Shown piece by piece: positions 32,594 through 41,985 of a stretch of 64,000 nt of DNA. The stretch's first letter is position 1; the number at the start of each line of letters is the position of its first letter. Both the position numbers and the translations under genes were made by a program. The DNA is from Rhizobium sp. BK650 (GTDB taxonomy: Bacteria > Pseudomonadota > Alphaproteobacteria > Rhizobiales > Rhizobiaceae). Under the pieces are notes generated by a model. The model made no database searches. It was not told the origin of the DNA and worked only from the letters and a program-made list of their open reading frames with translations. The DNA is taken from the NCBI RefSeq assembly GCF_014195325.1, contig NZ_JACIBK010000012.1, forward strand, positions 1-64,000, written 5' to 3'.

Positions 32594-33535
32594 CTAACCG
32601 GCGTTCGCCAGCCTCTCTTCGCATATCAGCGTAACCGTTTCCTGGAGTACCTTCACTCGCTCGACGAGCCATGCGAGGTCCTCTGCGCTGATCTCGTAGT
32701 TCGGCGAATAACGGGCTTCGACATAGGCCCGGGACAGAAGTTCGAACCGCCGGCGAGCGATGCGATTGTCGCGTGGCCACGCCTCGACAAGTCTTCTATC
32801 GACGTCCTCGGCCTTGGAACGCAACACCTTGATGCGGTGTGATTTCGGACTGTAGAGCGTGAGGGTTAGAAGAACGCAGTGATAGGCACGTTCGGTAGCT
32901 TGGTGGAGCATGAAAGCGCCGTCGCGCCAGATATTATTTGCGAGAATAAGCTCTGCGCCAATAACGGCTTCTCTCGAAAGCTGACTCCACTGCTCAAAAT
33001 ATCGTTGCGCCTCGGCGTTCGCGGCGACGTCCGTGAGCGGCTTCGGCTGGGCAAGCGAATGGCCTTCCTCTTCGTAGAGCACCTTTCCGTCCCTTGCGAT
33101 ATCGACAAAGAACGGTCGGCCACGCGACAGCTGATCGTTGACATCGTGCAGGCTGTGGACAATCGGGATGACCGGCGTTTCGATCCGGTGGGCGATCTGT
33201 TCCTGCAGTAGTCGCTCGTCGAGCGACAGCCACAGCTCCTGTTCCTGAGCAAAGTTCTCGGAGTTGACGACGATGAGGAGATCGTAGTCGGAGCGATAAC
33301 CACTCGACCGATCCTCCACCCAGTCGCCGCGCGCATATGAACCGTAAAGGATGACCTTCAGGATCCGGTTATTTGCCCGCTTGGCCGACAATTTGGTGGC
33401 GCGGAACTGCTCGACCTCGTCAAAGACGATCTCCAGGACGCGGGCAAGCTCGCGCCGCTTTTTTGCTGGAAGATGGTCGAGCGTATCGGTCAGGGTCAAA
33501 GCCGCATCAAAGCCTTCGGTGGGAATCGTGTCCAT
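32594..33535 (-). CDS. Fused nucleotidyltransferase-HEPN domain protein
   Basis: A 313-aa protein that joins both partners of a MNT-HEPN system. Residues ~45-165 form a minimal nucleotidyltransferase: ILYGSYARGDWVEDRSSGYR with SDYDLLIVV (G-S-x ... D-x-D). The C-terminal ~130 residues are HEPN-like: MLHQATERAYHCVLLTLTLY contains an R-x4-H-type element (ERAYHC), and ARYSPNYEISAEDLAWLVER is the usual HEPN end. In two-gene systems the MNT AMPylates the HEPN RNase to block it. A fused form could be self-regulated. Similar fusions are annotated as nucleotidyltransferase/HEPN without a known role. Confidence 0.75.
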   Translation of the reverse strand: MDTIPTEGFDAALTLTDTLDHLPAKKRRELARVLEIVFDEVEQFRATKLSAKRANNRILKVILYGSYARGDWVEDRSSGYRSDYDLLIVVNSENFAQEQELWLSLDERLLQEQIAHRIETPVIPIVHSLHDVNDQLSRGRPFFVDIARDGKVLYEEEGHSLAQPKPLTDVAANAEAQRYFEQWSQLSREAVIGAELILANNIWRDGAFMLHQATERAYHCVLLTLTLYSPKSHRIKVLRSKAEDVDRRLVEAWPRDNRIARRRFELLSRAYVEARYSPNYEISAEDLAWLVERVKVLQETVTLICEERLANAG

Positions 33536-33734
33536 CGTAACGGCTCACCCGATGTTTCGCATCTAAACGTTTTACGAGAATCTTATCAACAAATCAATCA
33601 AAGCGATTGGAACTGTCCAGGTTGCTCGAGTCAAAACTCACTCTGTCAAAAGGCAAAGAAATATTAGGGTGCCGGCGGCAAGAGCCGCGTCCGACAATTT
33701 ATGGGTCCGTGCACCAAGTTCAAAAGACAAATGA

Positions 33735-33763
33735 AAACGGCCGGACATCTAGCCCGGCCGTTT
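33735..33763 (-). terminator. Rho-independent terminator after the Bax-inhibitor-1 gene (works in both directions)
   Basis: A perfect 10-bp stem (AAACGGCCGG / CCGGCCGTTT) around a 9-base loop, about 90 bases after the stop at 33852. Terminal T/A runs on both sides allow termination on either strand. The rest of 33536-33734 holds the promoter region of the MNT-HEPN gene and no recognisable gene. Confidence 0.8.
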
Positions 33764-33851
33764 CCTCTAGGGTGAGCACCCGATCCGTCATCCTGTCACA
33801 GATTTTGAACCGGGCGCTCGTGCGCTTCCATTGCCCCCAGAAGCGCGGTTC

Positions 33852-34568
33852 TTATTCCCGCTCGCCCGTAAAGTTGAGCAGAAGCTGGAAGATGTTGACG
33901 AAGTTCAGGTAGAGCGACAGAGCACCGAAGACGGCGAGCTTCTGGTTCGATTCCTGATCGTAGTTTTCCGAATATTGTTCCTTGATGTTCTGCGTGTCGT
34001 AGGCGGTGAGGCCGACGAAGACGACAATGCCGATCACCGAGATGGCGAATTGCAGCGCGGACGAGCCAAGGAAGATGTTGACGATACCGGCGATGATGAT
34101 GCCGAACAGGCCCATCATCAGGAAGGAGCCCATCTTCGAGAGATCACGCTTGGTCGTGTAACCATAGAGGCTGATCGCGCCGAACATGGCAGCGGTGATG
34201 AAGAAGGTCTGAGCGATGCTCGTCTTGGTGAAGACCAGAAAGACCGAGGCAAGCGACAGACCCATCACGGCGCAGAAGGCCCAGAAGGTCATCTGTGCGG
34301 TGCTCGACGACATCGACTGGATGCGAAACGAGAAGAAGAAGACGAAGGCGAGCGGTGCCAGCATCACCACCCACTTGAGCGGCGTCTGAAAGATCGGGAC
34401 GTAAAGCGCCGGCGTCGAGCCCACAATGAAGGCGACGATGCCGGTGATCACTAGGCCAAGTGCCATGTAGTTGTAGACGCGCAGCATGTGCTGGCGCAGA
34501 CCTTCATCGAAAAGGGCCTGCGTTTGCGCGCCGGAACCGTAACCATAACGGGGATTGATCGGGTTCAT
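33852..34568 (-). CDS. Bax inhibitor-1 / YccA-family membrane protein
   Basis: A 238-aa protein with seven predicted helices. Diagnostic parts are YNYMALGLVITGIVAFIVGS, the cytosolic KRDLSKMGSFLMMGLFG and the C-terminal FVGLTAYDTQNIKEQYSE, with the paired Asp that form the Ca2+/H+ sensor in BI-1 proteins. GAGGAGA precedes the ATG. Bacterial homologues interact with FtsH or leak Ca2+; here the role is not known. The gene ends at a strong terminator and lies after the anti-sigma gene stop by 22 bases. Confidence 0.9.
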   Translation of the reverse strand: MNPINPRYGYGSGAQTQALFDEGLRQHMLRVYNYMALGLVITGIVAFIVGSTPALYVPIFQTPLKWVVMLAPLAFVFFFSFRIQSMSSSTAQMTFWAFCAVMGLSLASVFLVFTKTSIAQTFFITAAMFGAISLYGYTTKRDLSKMGSFLMMGLFGIIIAGIVNIFLGSSALQFAISVIGIVVFVGLTAYDTQNIKEQYSENYDQESNQKLAVFGALSLYLNFVNIFQLLLNFTGERE

Positions 34569-34589
34569 AAACTGATCTCCTCGGTTGAA

Positions 34590-35357
34590 CTAGTAGAGCG
34601 ATCGGGCGAGCCGTTCGGCCGCCTGATCGAGATTGGTGCCGCTGTTGTCGGCGATCAGCGCATAAGCGACCTCGCCGATCTGCCAGTAGGCGGCTTCTGT
34701 TTTTTCGAGCGCGATATGACTGACCGGCTTCACCTCGAAGGCGCCAGGCCGGACGGCGAAGAGCGACAGGCGTTTGCCGTCTGTCTCCTCGAGTGCCATT
34801 TCGACACTCGGCCCGAATTCCGACGGGAAGATCTGCACATCGGCAACCTTCCAGTCCTTTGGCAATTCGGGCATCACGATCGCCGTCGCAGCACGGATGT
34901 CCTCGGCGCTATAGGTCGGCGCCGTCTGCGACGGCATTGTTTGGCGAAGAGCGGCCGTTCGATAAGCGCGCACCGCATCCTCGACGAAGGCGGGAGCCGG
35001 GACCGAAGCATTGACTTTGGTTGCCGTGAAAGCGCCGAAAGAATTGTGCGCCACCCACCCGGCCCCCAGCAAAACACCGACGGCAGCAATGCGCTGCATT
35101 GAATGAAGGACACGGCCATAAGAAAGGCCGCGCTCAAGCCTGCGGGCGGCATCACGCGTTTCGGCACGGCCAAAGGCGTTTTCGCCCGCGAGCGCCAGGC
35201 GCAACTCGCCCTTCATGCTGAGATCGGCCATTACCTTGGCCGCAATTGCCGGATTCTCGGACAAGTAGGATTCCACCTGGATGCGCCGTGCGACACCGAG
35301 CTCGCCGTCCACGTAGGCGTCGAGATCGGCATCGATGATTGGATCAATCGCCTTCAT
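34590..35357 (-). CDS. Transmembrane anti-sigma factor for the adjacent ECF sigma
   Basis: A 255-aa protein. The N-terminal cytoplasmic part (IDADLDAYVDGELGVARRIQ and YLSENPAIAAKVMADLSMK) is the RsmA/ChrR-like anti-sigma fold without the zinc H-x3-C-x2-C motif. One membrane helix follows (MQRIAAVGVLLGAGWVAHNS, residues ~92-111). The periplasmic remainder contains a beta-rich domain (EETDGKRLSLFAVRPGAFEV). AAGGGAA precedes the ATG at 35357, inside the end of the sigma gene (14-bp overlap). The coupling and topology make it the expected membrane inhibitor of the sigma factor. Confidence 0.8.
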   Translation of the reverse strand: MKAIDPIIDADLDAYVDGELGVARRIQVESYLSENPAIAAKVMADLSMKGELRLALAGENAFGRAETRDAARRLERGLSYGRVLHSMQRIAAVGVLLGAGWVAHNSFGAFTATKVNASVPAPAFVEDAVRAYRTAALRQTMPSQTAPTYSAEDIRAATAIVMPELPKDWKVADVQIFPSEFGPSVEMALEETDGKRLSLFAVRPGAFEVKPVSHIALEKTEAAYWQIGEVAYALIADNSGTNLDQAAERLARSLY

Positions 35358-35883
35358 TGCCGTTCCCTTCAATTAATCTCAGATGCGCGACGCGCGGTGT
35401 CTTCTCCTCGAACTCGCGCAACTGGGCGCGGGCACGGGAAATGCGCGACATCAGCGTGCCGACAGGAATGGCGAGCGCAGTGGCGGCTTCCTGATAAGAC
35501 AAGTCCTCGATTGCCACGAGATGCAGCGCTTCGCGCTGTTCTTCCGGCAGATCGAAAAAGGCGTTGCGCACCTGCTGCAGGCGGACCGCATGTTCCTGTC
35601 CGGCCGGCAGCGATTGTTCCGCCTCGACTGCCGCCCCGTCATGGCGGCGCGTCAGCGAGCGGTTCTGGCGGACGCGGTCGATATGCGCATTGTGCAGAAT
35701 GGAAAGCAGCCAGTTGCGCAGGTTTGCGCCACTGCGGAAACTCTTGCGCTTCTCGAAAGCGCGGACCAGTGCATCATGCACCAGATCTTCCGCCTCATCC
35801 GAATTGCGCACCAGCGAGCGGGCGTAGCGCCGAAGCGCTGCGAGCTGACCAATGACATCGAAGGGGCGTTCTTTCCGTTCCAT
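35344..35883 (-). CDS. ECF sigma factor
   Basis: A 179-aa sigma-70 group 4 protein. Region 2 is RRYARSLVRNSDEAEDLVHD and FRSGANLRNWLLSILHNAHI, region 4 is LPEEQREALHLVAIEDLSYQ then EAATALAIPVGTLMSRISRA. A GGAAT/CGTATA promoter lies directly upstream, so autoregulation is likely. No ribosome site is seen before the ATG, which fits a leaderless message if transcription starts just after that -10. It pairs with the downstream membrane anti-sigma and probably responds to an envelope signal. Confidence 0.9.
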   Translation of the reverse strand: MERKERPFDVIGQLAALRRYARSLVRNSDEAEDLVHDALVRAFEKRKSFRSGANLRNWLLSILHNAHIDRVRQNRSLTRRHDGAAVEAEQSLPAGQEHAVRLQQVRNAFFDLPEEQREALHLVAIEDLSYQEAATALAIPVGTLMSRISRARAQLREFEEKTPRVAHLRLIEGNGNEGD

Positions 35884-35890
35884 GATTGAG

Positions 35891-35918
35891 TATACGAAAA
35901 CACCTGAGATTTTATTCC
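35891..35918 (-). promoter_or_regulatory. ECF-type promoter GGAAT-N17-CGTATA
   Basis: -35 GGAAT at 35914-35918 and -10 CGTATA at 35891-35896 on the minus strand, 17 bases apart. The -10 ends eight bases before the sigma-factor ATG. This is the classical form of an autoregulated ECF promoter. Confidence 0.55.
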
Positions 35919-36064
35919 GCGCGCATGCGGATTTTTTTCAATCGGCCGCAAATGACCTGCGCGCCCCGACAGGGCCATTCGAAAACCTCCGCCGTCGGCC
36001 ACAGCGAAGGTGGTGTTTTGGAGGCATGATGCAAGAAGTCAGCGCTTCGGCACAATCCCAAGGC

Positions 36065-37315
36065 TCATCCCTTCGGCATGATCCCCGGCTGGTCGGAAGG
36101 AAATTTCGCAATGTCCTGAACGCTGACATTGAGGTGCTGGGCAACGAGAGCCGGCGGCGTATGCGTCAGCCACGAAGAAAGCCCCACTTCCTGATATTCG
36201 GCGACCTTGAAGACGGCGACGAATTGCAGATCAGTCTTGCCGGTATTCTCGATGATATGGCCCTGGCTCCTTTTGACGTAGCCGATGTCGCCGGGGCGGA
36301 AATCGGCGGTCTGGCTGCGCGGTCCGGCATCGAACACAGTCATGCGGCCTTCGCCCTTGATCCAGTACTGCCATTCGTCGGCATTCGGATGCCAATGCAT
36401 CTCGCGCACGCCACCGGGCCTGATCGTCTCGATCGCGGCGGCAATTGTCTTGGAGACCTTGAAGCTGGAGCTGTCTGCCAGCTGGATCGAGCCCGAGGCA
36501 TTCTGCTTTAACGGAGCCGATGCCGTCAGCCGGTAGGTGAACGGGTAGGGCGGCAGGCCTGCTGAAGCGACTGCTTCCTGGTCGGCAGAAAGCGGGCCTG
36601 GCTCCTTGCCCTGGAAGATCCAGAGATCCTGCAACGGGATGTTCTTGAAGGTCTCCTGCGGCACGCCGAAATTCTTTGCAAGCAGCTCTGGCGATGTATG
36701 CGCCAGCCAATCGGTCAGGAGCAGCGTGCCATATTCGGACTGGTCGCCCTCGTCGAAGACGATCACGAATTCGCAGCCCTCCGGTCCAAGCCCCTGCAGG
36801 GAATGAGGGTATCCGGCCGGAAAATACCAGAGATCGCCAGCTTCGACGTCTTGGACATAGGCGCGCCCCTGCGGATCGAGCACGGTCACGCGGCAACGGC
36901 CATTGGTCATGATCGCCCATTCGGCTGCCCGGTGCCAGTGCATCTCTCTGATACCACCGGGGCCGAGGCGCATGTTGACGCCGGAGACAGCTTCGGAAAT
37001 TGCAAAGTCCGATTTGGTCACCTGCCGTGCCCAACCGCCGTTTTGGATGCGCTTTGCTGCATTGTTGAAAGAGCCCCAGAAAAGCTGCATGTCGCCGATA
37101 TCGGTTGCCGGCGGGCTTTCGAAGGAAGGAAACTGGTCGTTGATGGCAGGATTCTTCGGTCCGGGATCGGAAAGACCGGCAGGATTGGCATTGATCGCAC
37201 CTTCGGCCGGCTGGTCGGGATTGCCGAAGGTTGCGGCATGGGCGGCACTCGCTGCAAGTGCCGTTCCGCCCATTGCGCCGAGGGCAAGGACCGTGCGTCT
37301 GGAAAGAGGTTCCAT
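36065..37315 (-). CDS. Tat-exported bicupin oxalate decarboxylase
   Basis: A 416-aa bicupin. The signal is Tat-type (SRRTVLALGAMGGTALAASA). Cupin 1 has GGIREMHWHRAAEWAIMTNG and FPAGYPHSLQG; cupin 2 has GGVREMHWHPNADEWQYWIK and KRSQGHIIENTG, both with the full His-His-Glu-His Mn set. The lid loop reads FDEGDQSEYGT, with SE where B. subtilis OxdC has Ser161-Glu162 of SENST, which favours decarboxylase over oxidase. Product: formate and CO2 from oxalate in the periplasm. AAAGGA precedes the ATG. It lies 182 bases upstream of the sigma gene and 30 bases downstream of the RND pump, on the same strand. Confidence 0.88.
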   Translation of the reverse strand: MEPLSRRTVLALGAMGGTALAASAAHAATFGNPDQPAEGAINANPAGLSDPGPKNPAINDQFPSFESPPATDIGDMQLFWGSFNNAAKRIQNGGWARQVTKSDFAISEAVSGVNMRLGPGGIREMHWHRAAEWAIMTNGRCRVTVLDPQGRAYVQDVEAGDLWYFPAGYPHSLQGLGPEGCEFVIVFDEGDQSEYGTLLLTDWLAHTSPELLAKNFGVPQETFKNIPLQDLWIFQGKEPGPLSADQEAVASAGLPPYPFTYRLTASAPLKQNASGSIQLADSSSFKVSKTIAAAIETIRPGGVREMHWHPNADEWQYWIKGEGRMTVFDAGPRSQTADFRPGDIGYVKRSQGHIIENTGKTDLQFVAVFKVAEYQEVGLSSWLTHTPPALVAQHLNVSVQDIAKFPSDQPGIMPKG

Positions 37316-37344
37316 GGTTTTATTCCTTTCGAGTCGATCGGGGG

Positions 37345-40300
37345 TTATTCAGCCGGGGCCTGAGTTGGGGCTGGGCGGCCGCCGGTGATCGCGGGCCGTC
37401 TTCGGCTGACGAGCTCGCTGAGCTTTTCGAGATAGAGGTAGACGACCGGGGTGGTGTAGAGCGTCATCACCTGGCTGATGAGCAGGCCGCCGACCATTGC
37501 GTAACCGAGCGGCTGGCGGAGCTCAGAACCAGTGCCGTGGCCAAGCATCAGCGGCAGGCCGGCAAGAAGTGCTGCCGATGTCGTCATGATGATTGGGCGG
37601 AAGCGCAGGAGGCAGGCCTGACGGATCGCCTCTTGCGGTGCAAGCCCTTGCTCGCGCTGAGCGGCGATCGCGAAGTCGACGATCATGATGCCGTTTTTCT
37701 TGACGATACCGATCAAGAGGATCACGCCGATCAGCGCGATGACGGTAAAGTCGAAGCCAAAGGCCCAGAGCATCGCGAGGGCGCCGAGACCGGCGGAGGG
37801 AAGCGTCGACAGGATCGTCAGCGGGTGGAAATAACTCTCGTAGAGCACGCCGAGGATCAGATAGATCACTGCGACTGCAGCAAGCACCAGCAGCGGCTCG
37901 CTTGCGAGTGAGCTCTGATATGCCTGTGCGTTGCCCTGGAAGGTTCCGATGACGGTCGCCGGCTTGCCAAGGTCCATCTCCGCCTTGCTGATCGCTGCGA
38001 CCGCCTGGCTGAGTGCCGTACCCTTCGACAGGTTGAAGGAAAGGGTAACAGCCGGGAACTGGCTCTGGTGGTTGACGGCAAGCACGGCAGTGGGCTCGCT
38101 CGTCTGCTTGACGAGCTGGTTCAGGGGAACCTCTTCGCCAGTCAACGGCGATTTGATATAGAGGCCATTGATCGCCAAGGGTGAATTCCGGAACTCAGGC
38201 GCGAGTTCGAGCACCACGTGATAGCTGTTCAGGTCGGTGAAATACTGCGTGACCTGACGTTGACCAAAGGCATCATAAAGCGTGTTGTCGATAGTCTGCG
38301 GTTCGATACCGAAGCGTGATGCCTGGTCGCGGTCAATCGTAAGCGTCACGGTCGCGCCGCCGTTCTGCTGGTCGGTGGCGACATCGGTCAGCTCCGGCAG
38401 GGTCTTGAATTTGGCAAGCAGCCTGGCTGCCCAGTCGTCGAGCTCGCCGGCATCGCCGTCCTGTAGCGTATATTGAAACTGCGTGGCTGAGGCGCGTCCG
38501 CCGACATTGATATCCTGCGCCGGCTGCAGGAAGAGTTCTGCACCCTGCATCTGAGCGAGTTTTGGGCGAAGCCGGTTGATGATCTCGCTTGCCGAAGCAT
38601 CGCGCTCACCTTCCGGCTTCAGCGTGATGAACATGCGGCCGGTATTGACGGTCTGGCCCGCCCCGCCGCCGACGGCCATGCCCACGGTCGCAACACCGGG
38701 ATCGCTGGCGACGATATTGCCTGCCTCGATCTGGTGGCGCGACATTTCGGCGAAGGAAATATCCTGCGAGGCTTCGAGGATACCGGTGATCAGGCCAGTG
38801 TCCTGGGTCGGGAAGAAGCCCTTCGGAATATTGACGAACAGGAAGGCGGTTGCCGCAAGCGAAGCAAGGAAGGCAGTCATCGTCAGCCGATGATGGCGCA
38901 GCGCCACCTCGAGCGTGTGGCGATAGCCTGCCAGAAGCCCGTCGAATATATTCTCGCTGAGATTGTAGAGCTTGCCGTGGCGGGCAGCTGTTTCCGGCTT
39001 CAGGAAGCGCGAGCTCATCATCGGCGTGATGGTGAGCGAGACGAGCGCTGAGACGGCGATCGTCATCGTCACGGTGATTGCAAACTCGCGGAACAGCCGG
39101 CCGACGATGCCGCCCATCAGAAGCAGCGGTATGAAGACGGCGACGAGCGAGATGCTGATCGAAATGATGGTGAAGCCGATTTCGCGCGCGCCGTCGATGG
39201 CCGCCTGTCTCGGTGTCTTGTCCATCTCCATATGGCGATGGATATTTTCGACCATGACGATCGCATCGTCGACGACGAAGCCGACGGCGATGCTCAAGCC
39301 CATCAGCGAGAGGTTATCGAGGCTGAAGCCTGCGACATACATCAGTGCCAATGTTGCCAGAAGCGCCAGCGGCACGGTCACGCTCGGGATCACCGTCACC
39401 CAGACGTTGCGCAGGAATATGAAGATCACCATGACAACGAGGGCGATGGTGATGATGAGCGTCGTCTCGACGTCTGCTACCGAAGCCTGGATGGTGGTCG
39501 TCCGGTCGCTGAGGATAGACAGGTGGATGGCGGCCGGCGCGATCGCCTGCAGCTGCGGCAGGGCAGCGCGGATCGCACCGACCGTATCGATGATATTAGC
39601 ACCCGGCAGCTTGAAGATCGGCAGGAGGATCGCTCGCTTGCCGTCGGCCCAGGCGGCCAGCTGATCGTTTTCCGGACCGTCGATCGCCTGGCCAATGTCG
39701 CTGATGCGCACCGGCGCTCCGTTGCGATAGGCAACGATTGCGTCGTTCCAGGGGGCGGCCTTTAAGAGCTGATCATTGTCGTAGATCGTGTAGGTGTGTT
39801 CGCTACCCTGCACGCTGCCCTTCGGTGCGTTACTGGTGATTCCTATCACCGCAGTGCGGATATCTTCGAGCGAAAGCCCCATCTCGGCGATCTTGCCCGG
39901 ATCTATCTGCAGGCGTACCGCCGGCTTCTGCTGGCCGAAGACGAGGACCTGCGAAACGCCGTCGAGCTGGCTGACATGCTGGGCGAGCACGCTTTCGGCA
40001 AAATCGTCGACTTGCGTCAGCGGCAGCGTGTCCGAGGTGAGCGCGAGAACCATGACCGGCGGATCGGCGGGATTGACCTTGCGATAGGTTGGTGGCGAAG
40101 GGAGCCCCGTCGGCAGTTGCCCACCGGCTGCGTTGATTGCGGTCTGCACATCCTGGGCGGCGCTGTCGACATCGCGCGATAAATCGAACTGCAAGGTGAT
40201 CGAGCTCGAACCGAGCGTGCTTGTCGACGTCATCTGGGTGACGCCCGGGATCTGGCCGAACTGCCGCTCCAGCGGTTGCGTCACGGCGGATGCCATGGTC

Positions 40301-40470
40301 TTCGGATCGGCGCCCGGAAATTGCGTCGAGACCTGAATCGTCGGAAAATCGACCTGCGGCAGGGGGGCGACGGGCAGGAGCGGGTAGGCGACGACGCCAA
40401 TTCCGAAGAGGGCTGCCATCAAGAGCGAAGCGGCGATGGGCCGTTCGATGAACCAGGAGGAGATAGACAT
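37345..40470 (-). CDS. RND multidrug efflux transporter (MdtB/MdtC type)
   Basis: A 1041-aa HAE-1 type RND inner-membrane pump. N-terminal SISSWFIERPIAASLLMAAL, proton-relay helix LSIAVGFVVDDAIVMVENIH (Asp-Asp in TM4), and the porter blocks SQFPAVTLSFNLSKGTALSQ and AQAYQSSLASEPLLVLAAVA are characteristic. The closest architecture is MdtB/MdtC or OqxB-like (GIVKKNGIMIVDFAIAAQRE in TM11). It starts three bases after the adaptor stop, so the two form an operon. Substrates are unknown; no outer-membrane partner lies in the window. Confidence 0.9.
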   Translation of the reverse strand: MSISSWFIERPIAASLLMAALFGIGVVAYPLLPVAPLPQVDFPTIQVSTQFPGADPKTMASAVTQPLERQFGQIPGVTQMTSTSTLGSSSITLQFDLSRDVDSAAQDVQTAINAAGGQLPTGLPSPPTYRKVNPADPPVMVLALTSDTLPLTQVDDFAESVLAQHVSQLDGVSQVLVFGQQKPAVRLQIDPGKIAEMGLSLEDIRTAVIGITSNAPKGSVQGSEHTYTIYDNDQLLKAAPWNDAIVAYRNGAPVRISDIGQAIDGPENDQLAAWADGKRAILLPIFKLPGANIIDTVGAIRAALPQLQAIAPAAIHLSILSDRTTTIQASVADVETTLIITIALVVMVIFIFLRNVWVTVIPSVTVPLALLATLALMYVAGFSLDNLSLMGLSIAVGFVVDDAIVMVENIHRHMEMDKTPRQAAIDGAREIGFTIISISISLVAVFIPLLLMGGIVGRLFREFAITVTMTIAVSALVSLTITPMMSSRFLKPETAARHGKLYNLSENIFDGLLAGYRHTLEVALRHHRLTMTAFLASLAATAFLFVNIPKGFFPTQDTGLITGILEASQDISFAEMSRHQIEAGNIVASDPGVATVGMAVGGGAGQTVNTGRMFITLKPEGERDASASEIINRLRPKLAQMQGAELFLQPAQDINVGGRASATQFQYTLQDGDAGELDDWAARLLAKFKTLPELTDVATDQQNGGATVTLTIDRDQASRFGIEPQTIDNTLYDAFGQRQVTQYFTDLNSYHVVLELAPEFRNSPLAINGLYIKSPLTGEEVPLNQLVKQTSEPTAVLAVNHQSQFPAVTLSFNLSKGTALSQAVAAISKAEMDLGKPATVIGTFQGNAQAYQSSLASEPLLVLAAVAVIYLILGVLYESYFHPLTILSTLPSAGLGALAMLWAFGFDFTVIALIGVILLIGIVKKNGIMIVDFAIAAQREQGLAPQEAIRQACLLRFRPIIMTTSAALLAGLPLMLGHGTGSELRQPLGYAMVGGLLISQVMTLYTTPVVYLYLEKLSELVSRRRPAITGGRPAPTQAPAE

Positions 40471-40473
40471 GGC

Positions 40474-41673
40474 CTATTCCTTGCTGACGGCCTGCGAAGC
40501 GGCCGTCTGTTGAATGCTGACATGGGTGCCGACATCGAGGCGATATTGGCCTGACGTGACCACCTGTTCGTTGCCGGAAAGACCCTTTTCTATGACTGCG
40601 CGGCCGCTCTCGATCGGGCCGGGCGTCACCTTGCGCACGGCAGCCGCGCCAGTGGCATCGATGACATAGACGAAGAAACCGTCTTCGCCCCGCTCAAGTG
40701 CGGCAGAGGGAATGGTCACGGCCTTTCGCAGCGTCTGTTGCTTGATCCGCAGCATCACGAACTGGCCCGGCCACAGCGCATCGTCCTTGTTTTCGAATGT
40801 CGATTTGATTCGGATCGTGCCACTTGCCTGATCAATGACGTTGTCGATCAGCGAGAGGCTGCCTGAGGCAAGCTCCCGCGACCGATCCATTGACATTGCC
40901 ATCACCTCGACTGGACCGGTCTCCAGTGCGCTGCGCACCGCATCTAGATCGTCTTCGCGCAGCGTAGACACGACAGTAATCGGCTGCGTCTGGGTGATGG
41001 TGACGATCGGTGTCGTATCGGTCGTGTGGACCTCATTGCCGGCGTCGACCCGACGGATACCTGTGCGCCCGTCGATCGGTGAACGGATCTCGGTATAGGA
41101 GAGCGAGACATCAGCCGCCTCCTTGGCGGCCTGGTCCTGTGCAAGCTGCGCCTCAGCGCTTGCCACCTGGGCCTGCTGCTCTTCCAGCGTTTCCTGTGTC
41201 ACGATCTGCTGCTGCGACAGGCGTTGATCTTTTGTCAGCAGATATTGGGCGTTGGCGAGATCGGCCTGGTCCTGCTTGATCTTTGCAGCTGCCTGATCGT
41301 CGGCTGCCTGGAAAGGCCGCGGATCGATAATGGCAAGAAGATCGCCCTTTTTGACAGCCTGCCCCTCGTCGAACATCACGCTCTGCAGCTCGCCATCGAG
41401 GCGCGTCGTGATATTGACCGTGTAGTTCGCCTGCACGGTGCCGAGGCCGTCGAGATAGACGGGAACGTCGGTAAGGACAGGGGCGGCGATCTCGACCGGC
41501 ACCACTAGCGTGCCAGGCTCAGTTGCGGCAGCGGTCGGCTCGGTGCCTGCAAACCAGAAGGCGGCTGCCGACCCGCCGGCAATGGTAAGAATGGCTGCGG
41601 CGGCAAGGGCCGCCGGTTTGCGGCGACGATGGGGTTTAATCACGGTGCGGATGGATGTCACTGCCGGCTCCAT
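40474..41673 (-). CDS. RND efflux periplasmic adaptor (MdtA type)
   Basis: A 399-aa membrane-fusion protein. It has an N-terminal anchor (RRKPAALAAAAILTIAGGSA), a lipoyl half YLDGLGTVQANYTVNITTRL, a coiled-coil hairpin (QQIVTQETLEEQQAQVASAE), the second lipoyl half YTEIRSPIDGRTGIRRVDAG, and a beta-barrel (KTFENKDDALWPGQF-like stretch). It is the partner of the RND pump immediately downstream. Regulation is unknown: the 312-bp region upstream (41674-41985) shows a GCCGCCG hairpin but no clear regulator site. Confidence 0.88.
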   Translation of the reverse strand: MEPAVTSIRTVIKPHRRRKPAALAAAAILTIAGGSAAAFWFAGTEPTAAATEPGTLVVPVEIAAPVLTDVPVYLDGLGTVQANYTVNITTRLDGELQSVMFDEGQAVKKGDLLAIIDPRPFQAADDQAAAKIKQDQADLANAQYLLTKDQRLSQQQIVTQETLEEQQAQVASAEAQLAQDQAAKEAADVSLSYTEIRSPIDGRTGIRRVDAGNEVHTTDTTPIVTITQTQPITVVSTLREDDLDAVRSALETGPVEVMAMSMDRSRELASGSLSLIDNVIDQASGTIRIKSTFENKDDALWPGQFVMLRIKQQTLRKAVTIPSAALERGEDGFFVYVIDATGAAAVRKVTPGPIESGRAVIEKGLSGNEQVVTSGQYRLDVGTHVSIQQTAASQAVSKE

Positions 41674-41985
41674 GGCTAGAGTTGGACCGCAATATTAGCG
41701 CCGCCGGCATCGGCGGCTTTGCATCTGTCTGGTGAATTGAGCAGCTGACCCGAAGGTCGGGGGACGAGTGTTTGTCGTCCAGATGAGGTGTCTGCAGCCG
41801 ATCAGTTCTGACGTAATGAGGCTACGACCGGGCGGGCATCAGCGCATCTATACGCAGGTCTAGTCGCGGTTTCCCATTGGTATACGTCAGGCCATCCGCG
41901 CCGATTGTGCTGGCGCGCGCAGACGGTCGGGGAACGCATTTGCGCCCGTATCAAGCTCTTCAACAGCACCTGGAGTGTCGCCCGC
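41674..41985. other. Intergenic region between EmrB-type pump and RND adaptor genes
   Basis: The 312-bp stretch holds a 7-bp hairpin GCCGCCG-GCAT-CGGCGGC at 41700-41717, which lacks a T run on the minus strand, and the promoter region for the adaptor/RND operon. No convincing gene is seen on either strand. Confidence 0.5.

Noticed and set aside
37290..37315. GGAATAAA before the oxalate decarboxylase gene as a second ECF promoter
   Set aside because: No CGT-type -10 occurs at 16-17 bases; the motif is better explained as the AAAGGA ribosome site.
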